The position numbers and the translations under genes are program-made. 47,093 bases of DNA from Tindallia sp. MSAO_Bac2 (GTDB taxonomy: Bacteria; Bacillota; Clostridia; Peptostreptococcales; Tindalliaceae), in NCBI GenBank assembly GCA_003838145.1, contig QYZZ01000088.1, positions 1-47,093 on the forward strand, given 5' to 3'. Position 1 is the stretch's first letter. Each line of letters opens with the position of its first letter. Of this stretch, positions 9,081 through 16,866 are shown piece by piece. The notes under the pieces are model-generated. The model was not told the origin of the DNA and made no database searches. It worked only from the letters and a program-made list of their open reading frames with translations.

Positions 9081-11306
9081 ATGAAAAAACTAGGCATTCA
9101 ACGCAACAAAACAAATAAAAAAGATATAACAAAGGACAAAAGAAAAATCGCTCCCCTGACAGCATACTTTCAGCAGGCGACGCATCTGGTCCTGCAGCGA
9201 TACACCTTGGAAGGCACCGTCCTGTACTGGAGCGAAGGCTCTGAAGCTTTGTATGGATACAAGGCTGAAGAAGTGCTGGGAAAAAACGTGCTGGATCTGA
9301 TGATTCTCCCGGAAGACCGAAACCGGATTAAAAGAGAACTGGAAGCAATTAAAATTACCGGGCAGCCCGTGCCCCAGCGGGAAATTACCCTGCAGAGAAA
9401 AGACGGTACCTATGTACAGGTATATACCAACTTTATTCTTGTTGAAAATCCGGAAACAGCCACCGTGGAACTACTCTGCATCGACATGGACCTGACGGGA
9501 GAAAAAAGAAAACAGGAGGAACTGCAGGCAAAAGAAACCAAAACCCGGCAAAAACTGGAAGCCATTCTGGAACCGGATGGCGACATCGAAGAGCTGCCCC
9601 TGGAATCCATGCTGGACATCCCTGTACTGAAAGAAATGATGTATGCAATGCACCAGGCAACCGACCTTCCGTTAGCCTTAGCAGATTTGTCCGGAGAAAT
9701 ACTAATCGGGTTTGGCTGGCAGGAAATCTGCAGCCAGTTTCACCGGCAACACCCGGAAGCCAGCAAGGCCTGCCGGGAAAGTGATATACAGCTTTCATTA
9801 AAGACTCTGCCGGGTCAGTGCCAGGCTCATAAATGCCGAAACGGTTTATGGGACCTGGCCCTCCCGGTAATGGTAGGCGAGAATCGAGTAGGCAGTCTGT
9901 TTTTTGGCCAGTTTTTTTACGAAGATGAAGCCATCGACTGGGACTTTTTCCGAAAACAGGCCCGGCGGTTTGGCTTTTCAGAAAAAGAATATATGGAAGC
10001 CCTGGAAAAAATACCACGACTGAACCGGGAAAAAGTAGACCATATCATGAAATTTTACAACCACCTGATTCAGAACATCACCTCACTGGAATACAGCAAT
10101 TTACTGCTGACACGAAACCTGGAACAGCAACAGCTGCTGGAACAGCAACTCCTGGCCTCCATCAAAAAAGCAGAAATAGCAAGCGAAGTCAAAGACCGTT
10201 TTATGACCAATATGAGCCACGAACTGAGAACTCCCTTAAACGGACTGATGGGAATGCTGCAGCTGACGGAGATGACAGAGCTGACAGAAGAACAGCGAGA
10301 GCTGATTCAACATGCCCTGCAATCCTGCCATTCCCTGACAGACGTGGTAGAAGACATCCTGAACCATACTGGACTGGTACAAAGAGACATCCCGGTAGAA
10401 GAAAAACCCTTTAACCTGAAAAACGTAATGCAGGAAGTAAGAGACCTGCACCAGGTAACCGCCTTTCAAAAAAACCTCCACATACACATAAGCCTGGCCA
10501 GCAGAATACCAGAGGAATTATTAGGAGACCGTTACAAAATCAAACAGATCCTGAACAACCTGGCAGGCAATGCCGTTAAATTTACAGACCAGGGACATAT
10601 CCACCTGTATGCAGATATGTACATCAGTAAAGACGACCAGTACACCCTTGAACTGCGGGTAAAAGATACCGGCACCGGCATTCCGGAAAGTTTGCATGCC
10701 CATATTTTTACAGCCTTTACCCAGGCGGACAACTCCAGCACCCGTGCCCACGACGGCCTTGGGCTGGGGCTTTCCACCGCAAAAAAACTGGCCGAAATCC
10801 TGGGAGGAAGCATAACCCTGGAAAGCAGCCCCGGAAAAGGAAGCACTTTTATCGTTCATCTAAAGGTGAAAAAGCCACAGGCAGCCTATCGATATGATCA
10901 TACCCTTGAAACCCTGGATTTAGATCTGAGAGAACCTCCCCGGATCTTAGTGGTGGACGATGAACTTACAAACAGAAAACTGTTAAACAACGTACTGGCA
11001 AAAGAAGGGTTTCAGGCAGAGATGGCCAACGACGGGCTGGAAGCACTGACAAAAGCAAAGGAAACACCCTATACAATTATCTTGATGGATCTGAATATGC
11101 CCAACCTGGATGGATTTGAAGCCACAAAAGAAATACACGCCACCACGGCGAATCCACAGACACCCATTATTGCCGTAACAGCCATGGATCTGCCAAACAT
11201 CAGAGAACGCTGCCTGGAGGCCGGAATGAAAGACGTCATCATCAAGCCGGTTGATATGGGAGAACTAAAATGGAAAATCCGCGAATGGATGGTGGAACCA
11301 GAATAA
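9081..11306 (+). CDS. Hybrid histidine kinase with PAS, PocR-type sensory domain and receiver
   Basis: Cytosolic hybrid kinase of 741 residues, starting at ATG 9081 behind AGGGAGG at 9068-9074. The domains are a Lys-rich N-terminus, PAS (about 30-145), and a region from about 185-330 resembling the PocR ligand-binding domain: LPLALADLSGEILIGFGWQ, then Cys-containing segments around ASKACRESD and GQCQAHKCRNGLWD, then VGENRVGSLFFGQFFYE. HisKA follows with MSHELRTPLNG (His380), HATPase_c with DTGTGIP and GLGLGLS, and a receiver with LMDLNMPNLDG (Asp670). There is no HPt, so phosphate must pass to a separate protein, conceivably the REC2-HPt module at 8049-8804. PocR domains elsewhere bind small metabolites such as propanediol-type ligands; the ligand here is unknown. 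A long intrinsic terminator follows at 11396. Confidence 0.88.
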   Translation: MKKLGIQRNKTNKKDITKDKRKIAPLTAYFQQATHLVLQRYTLEGTVLYWSEGSEALYGYKAEEVLGKNVLDLMILPEDRNRIKRELEAIKITGQPVPQREITLQRKDGTYVQVYTNFILVENPETATVELLCIDMDLTGEKRKQEELQAKETKTRQKLEAILEPDGDIEELPLESMLDIPVLKEMMYAMHQATDLPLALADLSGEILIGFGWQEICSQFHRQHPEASKACRESDIQLSLKTLPGQCQAHKCRNGLWDLALPVMVGENRVGSLFFGQFFYEDEAIDWDFFRKQARRFGFSEKEYMEALEKIPRLNREKVDHIMKFYNHLIQNITSLEYSNLLLTRNLEQQQLLEQQLLASIKKAEIASEVKDRFMTNMSHELRTPLNGLMGMLQLTEMTELTEEQRELIQHALQSCHSLTDVVEDILNHTGLVQRDIPVEEKPFNLKNVMQEVRDLHQVTAFQKNLHIHISLASRIPEELLGDRYKIKQILNNLAGNAVKFTDQGHIHLYADMYISKDDQYTLELRVKDTGTGIPESLHAHIFTAFTQADNSSTRAHDGLGLGLSTAKKLAEILGGSITLESSPGKGSTFIVHLKVKKPQAAYRYDHTLETLDLDLREPPRILVVDDELTNRKLLNNVLAKEGFQAEMANDGLEALTKAKETPYTIILMDLNMPNLDGFEATKEIHATTANPQTPIIAVTAMDLPNIRERCLEAGMKDVIIKPVDMGELKWKIREWMVEPE

Positions 11307-11395
11307 GAGGCTGTGGAAGAGTTCCGACAGGAGGACTCCGGTAAAAGAGTTTGAAATGCTTCTGGAAAGGATGGAGCAGGAAAGTGAATAGTCTG

Positions 11396-11446
11396 AGCAC
11401 AAAACCTGGCATCTCTAAACTCGAGATGCCAGGTTTTGTGCTTTTA
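11396..11446 (+). terminator. Strong intrinsic terminator between convergent genes
   Basis: Twenty-base arms AGCACAAAACCTGGCATCTC (11396-11415) and its exact complement (11423-11442) surround a 7-base loop and are followed by TTTTAT. It ends the kinase transcript. Because the arms are perfect and the opposing gene ends at 11456, it may also work on the minus strand. Confidence 0.85.
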
Positions 11447-11455
11447 TGTTGCTTA

Positions 11456-11899
11456 CTACTCTCTTAAATGGTTTTCTTTCCTTCTATAAGAAATATAGGG
11501 CAAAATAATGGAAAGAGCAAAGAATACCATCATGCCGACAAAAACAGCAAAAATATCCTGCAGGCTTTCAAGAGACCATGCTCCGACAAATACCATAATG
11601 GCGGTAAAAATCAGGGTTGAAATAATACCTCTCCACACCGCTTTGCGGGTATTGAAGCTCCCCCCTTTTTCCAGCTCCGGTTCATGCATACTTCCCTGAA
11701 GCGCAAACCGGATCACCAGATAGAAACTGGACAGAAGAAAAAGCAGGGAAATGTCCCAGATGCTTTGGCTGGGGTGATTAAGCAACAGCCCGCGCACAAT
11801 CACCATTAGCATTAACCCAAAATACAGCAGATAAAATCCTTCCGCATATATTTCTTTTTCGCTTTTCCGGTTTCTTTTGAGATTTTGTATCAAACTCAT
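11456..11899 (-). CDS. Small integral membrane protein, possibly DUF6773-like
   Basis: A 147-residue protein with a charged N-terminus (NLKRNRKSEKEIYAEGFY), four predicted membrane helices at about 20-40, 47-67, 88-107 and 113-135, and a basic C-terminus (YRRKENHLRE). The YAEGFYLLYFGLM start and general plan recall uncharacterised Firmicute membrane proteins of the DUF6773 type, but I hold that only loosely. The ATG is preceded by GGAGGG at a 6-base gap. No catalytic motif is visible. It is transcribed away from the cinA-like gene's end and against the kinase operon; function unknown. Confidence 0.65.
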   Translation of the reverse strand: MSLIQNLKRNRKSEKEIYAEGFYLLYFGLMLMVIVRGLLLNHPSQSIWDISLLFLLSSFYLVIRFALQGSMHEPELEKGGSFNTRKAVWRGIISTLIFTAIMVFVGAWSLESLQDIFAVFVGMMVFFALSIILPYISYRRKENHLRE

Positions 11900-12024
11900 T
11901 AAAGACCCTCCATTGTTCTTTTGGCATCACCCTAACATACAGAAGGCATTTTTTCAATGAAAAATACACTGTTCTGAAAGGATACTATTCCATCGGATTT
12001 CATCCGAATAAATATATCTTTAAT

Positions 12025-12840
12025 CTACTTACTGACAGTAAACTCGCCCTCCTCAGCCAACCACTTCATCAGATCTCTCAGTGCATTGCTTAACAGAGAC
12101 TCTGTCTTTTCCTGGTTTTCATCGCTGGCAGATAAAACCAGCGTCAGGTGCGGGGTTTCCTCAATCATACCGGAACGGGCCTTCAGGTAAATTTCCGGGT
12201 AGGTATTATTAAACCGCTTGAAATATGGATCCAGCAAGGACTCATCATTGCACTGCACCACCAGATGTTTCTCGGAAAAGCTTCCGGCACTGAAGGTTTC
12301 TGCTATAAAATCCTCCAAAGACTCTTCCACGATGCTCTTTAGCTCCCCGGGGACTCCCGGCAGGCAAATAATGGTGCTGGACTGATGGGTGAAGAAAACG
12401 CCTGGTGCAGTTCCGGCAGGATTTACCAAAGGTTCGGCACCCTCCGGAAGCCAGGCCATTTTTTCCCGTCCGGCATTAAGGCCACCCTGGGAAAAAACGC
12501 CTTTGGAAGCAAAAAAATCATAGCTTTCCCGGATCATTTTTCTGGCTTCTTCGTGGAGCTTCAGTGGAACTCCGGCTCCCTTTGCCACGGCAGCCAGGGT
12601 TAAGTCGTCGGCTGTAGGACCCAGGCCGCCGGCGACAAATATAACCCCGGTTTTCCTTTCCAAAGCACCGGCTACTTCCCGGGCAATTATTTCTTCGTCA
12701 TCCGGCACCAGGACGGCCCGCTGAATATCTCCTCCAAGATCGGTGAATTTCTTACAAAACCAGAAAGTATTGGTATCCTGAATGGCACCGTTCAACAGCT
12801 CGTTTCCGATAGCGATAATTTCGATACTTGTCTTATTCAA
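12025..12840 (-). CDS. CinA N-terminal / molybdopterin-binding-domain protein
   Basis: Protein of 271 residues built on the MoaB/MogA fold. It begins with IEIIAIGNELLNGAIQDTN and has FVAGGLGPTADDLT and a Pro-rich ICLPGVPGELKSI segment, all signatures of CinA-type proteins. It lacks the C-terminal nicotinamide-nucleotide amidase domain of full CinA (about 410 residues), so it belongs with the shorter stand-alone proteins annotated as competence/damage-inducible protein A or molybdopterin-binding protein. The start chosen is TTG at 12840, because AAAGGGG lies 8 bases upstream of it; an upstream in-frame ATG at 12879 has no such site. It is divergent from the molybdenum hydroxylase operon, which could hint at a cofactor-related role, but that is inference. 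Confidence 0.8.
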   Translation of the reverse strand: MNKTSIEIIAIGNELLNGAIQDTNTFWFCKKFTDLGGDIQRAVLVPDDEEIIAREVAGALERKTGVIFVAGGLGPTADDLTLAAVAKGAGVPLKLHEEARKMIRESYDFFASKGVFSQGGLNAGREKMAWLPEGAEPLVNPAGTAPGVFFTHQSSTIICLPGVPGELKSIVEESLEDFIAETFSAGSFSEKHLVVQCNDESLLDPYFKRFNNTYPEIYLKARSGMIEETPHLTLVLSASDENQEKTESLLSNALRDLMKWLAEEGEFTVSK

Positions 12841-13050
12841 TATAACAGCCCCTTTCTTAAAACTAAAAATATGCGACAAAACCCTGTTTATCCTTCTGCT
12901 CTTTTAATTATTCTCCATATATCAGAAGATTAAACGGTTATTCTGATGGTTATATTCACGTTGAACTGTGATAAAATAGTCGTTAAAGAGCAACTTTTTA
13001 GAGAAAAGAGGAGCGCTGCATCAAAGGCGAGAGAAAGGCTGGGGAAACCA

Positions 13051-13542
13051 ATGCGGGAGATCAGGATAGAAATTAACGGTTCAAATTATACTTCAAGGAT
13101 ATCGGATAATTTGACATTGCTGGATTTTATCCGGGAAGAAGCTGGAATGTCCGGAACAAAAAGAGGATGCGACAGTGGTCATTGCGGCAGCTGCACAGTT
13201 TTACTTGAAGGGCGGCCGGTATATGCCTGCATCACCCTGGCAATCCAGGCGGAGGGGAAGAAGGTGACCACCGTTGAAGGGCTTGAAGGAGATGCAGCAG
13301 GACAACTTCACTATATTCAGCAGGCCTTTATTGATCATTACGGAATTCAGTGCGGCTTTTGCACACCGGGTATGCTGATGGTGGCAGCGGCACTGCTGGA
13401 GGAGAAGCCATTACCGGAAACGGAGGATATTAAGGCCGCTATATCCGGCAATCTTTGCCGCTGTACCGGGTATACCAACATTGTTCATTCCATCAGAATG
13501 GCGGCAGAAGACAAGCTGAAACAGGAGGGAGGGGATGAATAA
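13051..13542 (+). CDS. Molybdenum hydroxylase small subunit, [2Fe-2S] protein
   Basis: Electron-transfer subunit (163 residues) of a xanthine dehydrogenase/4-hydroxybenzoyl-CoA reductase-type enzyme. The N-terminal plant-type ferredoxin domain carries CDSGHCGSC and a fourth Cys 11 residues on (GRPVYAC). The C-terminal helical domain carries the second cluster motif in QCGFCTPGM and LCRCTGYTNI. The frame is open from 12946, but MREIRIEINGSNYT at 13051 is the normal family start; the 35 residues before it look unrelated, and a GAAAGG/GGGG purine stretch precedes the ATG. The stop overlaps the next start as TAATG, so the two are translationally coupled. Confidence 0.93.
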   Translation: MREIRIEINGSNYTSRISDNLTLLDFIREEAGMSGTKRGCDSGHCGSCTVLLEGRPVYACITLAIQAEGKKVTTVEGLEGDAAGQLHYIQQAFIDHYGIQCGFCTPGMLMVAAALLEEKPLPETEDIKAAISGNLCRCTGYTNIVHSIRMAAEDKLKQEGGDE

Positions 13543-15866
13543 TGTCGAAATACAGAGTAGTAGGTAATTCTCACCCCGGATTATCCGTTGCGGAAATAGC
13601 CACAGGCCGTGGGCGATATACGGATGACTGGAAGCTTCCGGGAATGGTTTATGGGATGATTCTCAGAAGCCCTTTCGCCCATGCCATTGTCAAATCCATT
13701 GATACCAGTGAGGCTGAATCCGTACCGGGAGTATTGAAAATACTACTGCCCTGGGATGTGCCTTCAAAAAGATATAATTGTTCCGGTAACCCGCCATCTC
13801 CTCTCCTGATTCAGGATGAACCAATATTAACAGACCATCCCCTTCATATGGGGGATCGGATTGCTGCGGTGGCTGCCACCAGCCGTAAAGCATGCCGCGA
13901 AGCGCTGATGCAGTTAAAGGTGGAATATGAAGAGCTAAAACCTGTCTTTGACGTAATGAAAGCATTGGAAAAGGATGCGCCTTTGCTCCATCCGGAAATA
14001 GGAGGCAGCAATCTGGTTAAAACAATGGAAGCGGCAGAGGGAAATATCAATACAGGCTTTGAGGAATCTGACTATATATTCGAAGAAATATATGAAACAC
14101 CAGCCATTCAGAATGTTTCTCTGGAACCCAACGGCTGCATCTGTGATGCATCGGTACCTGGAAAAATGACAGTCATCAGCACATCCCAGACACCTTTTCA
14201 GGAAAGAAGAATCCTGGCGGATTTAATGGGATTAAGCGAAAATAATGTTCGGATCATCAAACCCTTTATGGGCGGCGGCTTTGGTGAAAGACAGCAGCTT
14301 CACAGCCAGCCGGTGGCTGCTTTGTTATCCAGGGCCACAGGCCGACCGGTGAAAATCATTCACAGCCGGGAAGAACAGATGACTGCATCCGTAGTTCGGC
14401 ACAGCACCCGTATCCGAATGAAAATGGGTGTGGCGAAAGAGGGTCTGATTCGGGCTATGCAGGTGGAAGCCTGGTACAATACAGGTGCTTATGCCACCCA
14501 TGGTCCTATTGTGGTGGCTGCCGGCAGCCGAAAAACAAATTATAGAATTCCGCACTATGAATTTAAGGGGCACTGCGTCTATACCAATGGCCCTGTCAGT
14601 GGGGCTGTGCGGGGCTATGGCAACCCGCAGATAACTTTTGCCAGAGAATCCATGCTCAACATGGTTGCCCAAAAGCTGGGGATGGACCCGATCGCTCTAA
14701 GGCTTAAAAACCATGTACAGACCGGCGACCGTTTGCCGGGAACAGACCATCCTTTACTTAGCTGTGCTGTGAATTCCTGCGTTGAAAAAGGCGAAACCCT
14801 CCGCAAGGCCATTGAAGAAGAGGACATGAAAAATAATGGACAGCAAGGTTTGTCCCATCCGGAAAAGAAAGCCTGGGGGGTTGCTTTTTGCTGTCATACC
14901 TCCGGTCCTTCCAATCGGGAAGGCATGAGCTCCAGTATTGTGATGGTGAATGATGACGGGTCAGTAAATCTACTGATGGGATCCGCCGACATTGGACAGG
15001 GAAGCGAAACCGTACTGGCACAGATAGCGGCGGAAGGCTTGGGGATTGGTCTGGAAGAAATATCCGTGACAGCTGCTGATACTGCAACAACACCCTATGA
15101 TACAGGAACCTTTGCCAGCAGCCAGACCTATGTGGGTGGAAATGCTGTGGCGCTGGCAGTTGAGGATGTAAAGAAAAAAATGATTCAAAGGCTTTCAGAA
15201 ATACGGAAGCTGCCTCCGTCGGATATTACTTTTGAAAATGGGCGTTTTACTGTTTCTGGCCCGGAGGGATTGGAACATCTCACCCTGAAAGATGCGACAA
15301 AGCAGATTACCTTTGGTGCCGGCGGCAGTATTATTGCTGGCAGCTCCAGTTATAAAGCCGTGGAGGCACCACCGCCTTTTGCGGTTTGCTGGGCCCAGGT
15401 GGCTGTTGACATGAAGACTTTAAGCGTCCGGCTATTAAATATCATTGAAGCTGTAGACGTCGGAAATCCGGTAAATCCGGAAAAGGTAAAGGCGCAGGTT
15501 CATGGAGGTGTCAGCATGGGGGTAGGATACGCCATGATGGAGGAAATCCAGGTGGATCAACGAACCGGGAAGCAGATTTCTTCAGACTTGCTGCATTATC
15601 AGACGCCCTTATCCCGGGATATGCCAGGGATTCATGTATGCCTGGCGGAAGGCTGGGAACCCAGCGGTCCCTTCGGGGCAAAAAGTGTGGGAGAACTGGC
15701 AACGGTGCCGGTGGCAGCTGCCATCACCAACGCCATAGCCCAGGCAACAGGAACTGCCATTACCCGTATTCCCATTACGGATGCTTTCCGGCCGGCGGCA
15801 TCCCCCTGGCCGAAGAGGGCTGCTACTGAGAGTCCGGCTGTTACAAGTGAGAAAGAAGGTGTTTAA
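13542..15866 (+). CDS. Molybdenum hydroxylase large (molybdopterin) subunit
   Basis: Catalytic subunit of 774 residues in the xanthine dehydrogenase/aldehyde oxidase/4-hydroxybenzoyl-CoA reductase superfamily. An N-terminal a/b hammerhead domain (about 15-130, with VAEIATGRGRYTDDWKLPGM) is followed by the molybdopterin-binding region with FMGGGFGER (about 244), VRGYGNPQ (about 353), a GSADIGQGSETVLAQIAAE segment (about 481) and GPFGAKSVGELA near the C-terminus. Glu718 in GELA is in the position of the catalytic base. It belongs to the CoxL-like single-polypeptide subunits, without fused FeS or FAD domains. Substrate cannot be read from sequence. It overlaps the small subunit by TAATG and is followed after 1 base by the FAD subunit. 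Confidence 0.93.
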   Translation: MSKYRVVGNSHPGLSVAEIATGRGRYTDDWKLPGMVYGMILRSPFAHAIVKSIDTSEAESVPGVLKILLPWDVPSKRYNCSGNPPSPLLIQDEPILTDHPLHMGDRIAAVAATSRKACREALMQLKVEYEELKPVFDVMKALEKDAPLLHPEIGGSNLVKTMEAAEGNINTGFEESDYIFEEIYETPAIQNVSLEPNGCICDASVPGKMTVISTSQTPFQERRILADLMGLSENNVRIIKPFMGGGFGERQQLHSQPVAALLSRATGRPVKIIHSREEQMTASVVRHSTRIRMKMGVAKEGLIRAMQVEAWYNTGAYATHGPIVVAAGSRKTNYRIPHYEFKGHCVYTNGPVSGAVRGYGNPQITFARESMLNMVAQKLGMDPIALRLKNHVQTGDRLPGTDHPLLSCAVNSCVEKGETLRKAIEEEDMKNNGQQGLSHPEKKAWGVAFCCHTSGPSNREGMSSSIVMVNDDGSVNLLMGSADIGQGSETVLAQIAAEGLGIGLEEISVTAADTATTPYDTGTFASSQTYVGGNAVALAVEDVKKKMIQRLSEIRKLPPSDITFENGRFTVSGPEGLEHLTLKDATKQITFGAGGSIIAGSSSYKAVEAPPPFAVCWAQVAVDMKTLSVRLLNIIEAVDVGNPVNPEKVKAQVHGGVSMGVGYAMMEEIQVDQRTGKQISSDLLHYQTPLSRDMPGIHVCLAEGWEPSGPFGAKSVGELATVPVAAAITNAIAQATGTAITRIPITDAFRPAASPWPKRAATESPAVTSEKEGV

Positions 15867-15867
15867 T

Positions 15868-16866
15868 GTGATTCAGCATGAATTTACCTGCCATTCCCCG
15901 ACGGATCTGAATCAGGCATATGCCTGGGCCGAAAGGATGAAGGACTCTATATATCTGGCAGGGGGAACGGACCTGGTACCACTGATGAAATATGGTGTCA
16001 AAAAACCGGAAAACCTGATCCGCCTTGACCATCTGCCGGAGCTGAAAATCATCGAAAAAAGAAAGGGAGGCCTTTACGTAGGAGCGATGCTCACCCTGTG
16101 GGAGATTCAGAGACATCCGCTGATAAAGGCGGAATTTCCCTCCCTGAGGCTTGCCTGTCAAAAAGTGGCTTCCCCGCAGATTCAAAGTCAGGGAACCCTG
16201 GGCGGAAATCTGCTTCAGGATCGTCGATGTATTTATTATAATCAGTCGGAGGAATGGAGAAGCTCTATTTCACTTTGTTATAAAACAGGTGGAACTATGT
16301 GTCACCAAGCTCCAGCTTCAGACTACTGCAAAGCCCTTTATTATTCTGATGTAGCACCGGTATTATGGAGCTTAGGTGCCCGGGCCGTTGTTTTTGACGG
16401 AGATGAAAAGTGGATGCCTGTAGAGGAACTTATTCAGGAACATGTGGAAAGAAACGGGCTCGTGAAAAGAGAAAAGCGGATTCTGAAAGGCTTCTGGATT
16501 CCGCAGCCGCCGGAAAGAGCGTTAATGAAGTTTGAAAAACTAAGCCTGAGAGGCTCTTTGGTATTTCCTGTAATGAATATTGCTTTTCAGCTGTCACCCT
16601 CCCTGGAAGGGATTCAGGGTTCTTTAGTGGTGGGAGGCACAGCTCCTGCACCGATTTTACTGGAAAAAACAGTAAAAAGAATGGAGCTATCCAAGGCATT
16701 TACTCCGGAAGAAAGAAAAAAAACCGGTGAACTTGCTCTGGAGGAACTGCTGGAAAAAAGCCAACTGGTAAGGGAAAGCGGCATTTCCCTCAAGGTCAAA
16801 AGAAATACCCTTAAACATGTGAGCACAGTGGTGGAACAACTAATGGAAACGGAGGTCTGGTCTTAA
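15868..16866 (+). CDS. Molybdenum hydroxylase FAD subunit with HcrB-type [4Fe-4S] insertion
   Basis: FAD-binding medium subunit (332 residues) with the two FAD motifs LAGGTDLVPLMKYG and QSQGTLGGNL and a CO-dehydrogenase-flavoprotein-like C-terminal domain. Directly after the second FAD motif is an insertion with Cys121, Cys137, Cys145 and Cys154, i.e. C-x15-C-x7-C-x8-C. As I recall, the extra [4Fe-4S] cluster of Thauera 4-hydroxybenzoyl-CoA reductase beta subunit uses Cys122/138/146/155, exactly the same spacing. Ordinary xanthine dehydrogenases lack this loop. The start is GTG 15868, one base after the large-subunit stop, with AAGGTG 7 bases before it; the longer frame from 15781 lies inside the previous gene. 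The stop overlaps the ammonia-lyase start as TAATG. Confidence 0.92.
   Translation: MIQHEFTCHSPTDLNQAYAWAERMKDSIYLAGGTDLVPLMKYGVKKPENLIRLDHLPELKIIEKRKGGLYVGAMLTLWEIQRHPLIKAEFPSLRLACQKVASPQIQSQGTLGGNLLQDRRCIYYNQSEEWRSSISLCYKTGGTMCHQAPASDYCKALYYSDVAPVLWSLGARAVVFDGDEKWMPVEELIQEHVERNGLVKREKRILKGFWIPQPPERALMKFEKLSLRGSLVFPVMNIAFQLSPSLEGIQGSLVVGGTAPAPILLEKTVKRMELSKAFTPEERKKTGELALEELLEKSQLVRESGISLKVKRNTLKHVSTVVEQLMETEVWS

Noticed and set aside
11307-11390. Short open frame ending VKEFEMLLERMEQESE after the third kinase
   Set aside because: Possible remnant, but there is no start signal and it is too short to assign.
11990-12010. Hairpin TCGGAT-TTC-ATCCGA as terminator of the cinA-like gene
   Set aside because: Only 6 bp and without a T-run on the minus strand.
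12946-13050. N-terminal extension of the [2Fe-2S] subunit
   Set aside because: The first 35 residues have no resemblance to the family, and the domain begins at the ATG at 13051.
13542-15866. Calling the large subunit xanthine dehydrogenase
   Set aside because: The family is shared by many substrates, and the HcrB-type FAD subunit and HutH neighbour argue against assuming xanthine.
15781-15867. Upstream start for the FAD subunit inside the large-subunit gene
   Set aside because: The Arg-rich translation is the large subunit read out of frame; GTG 15868 has a good ribosome site and the family N-terminus.
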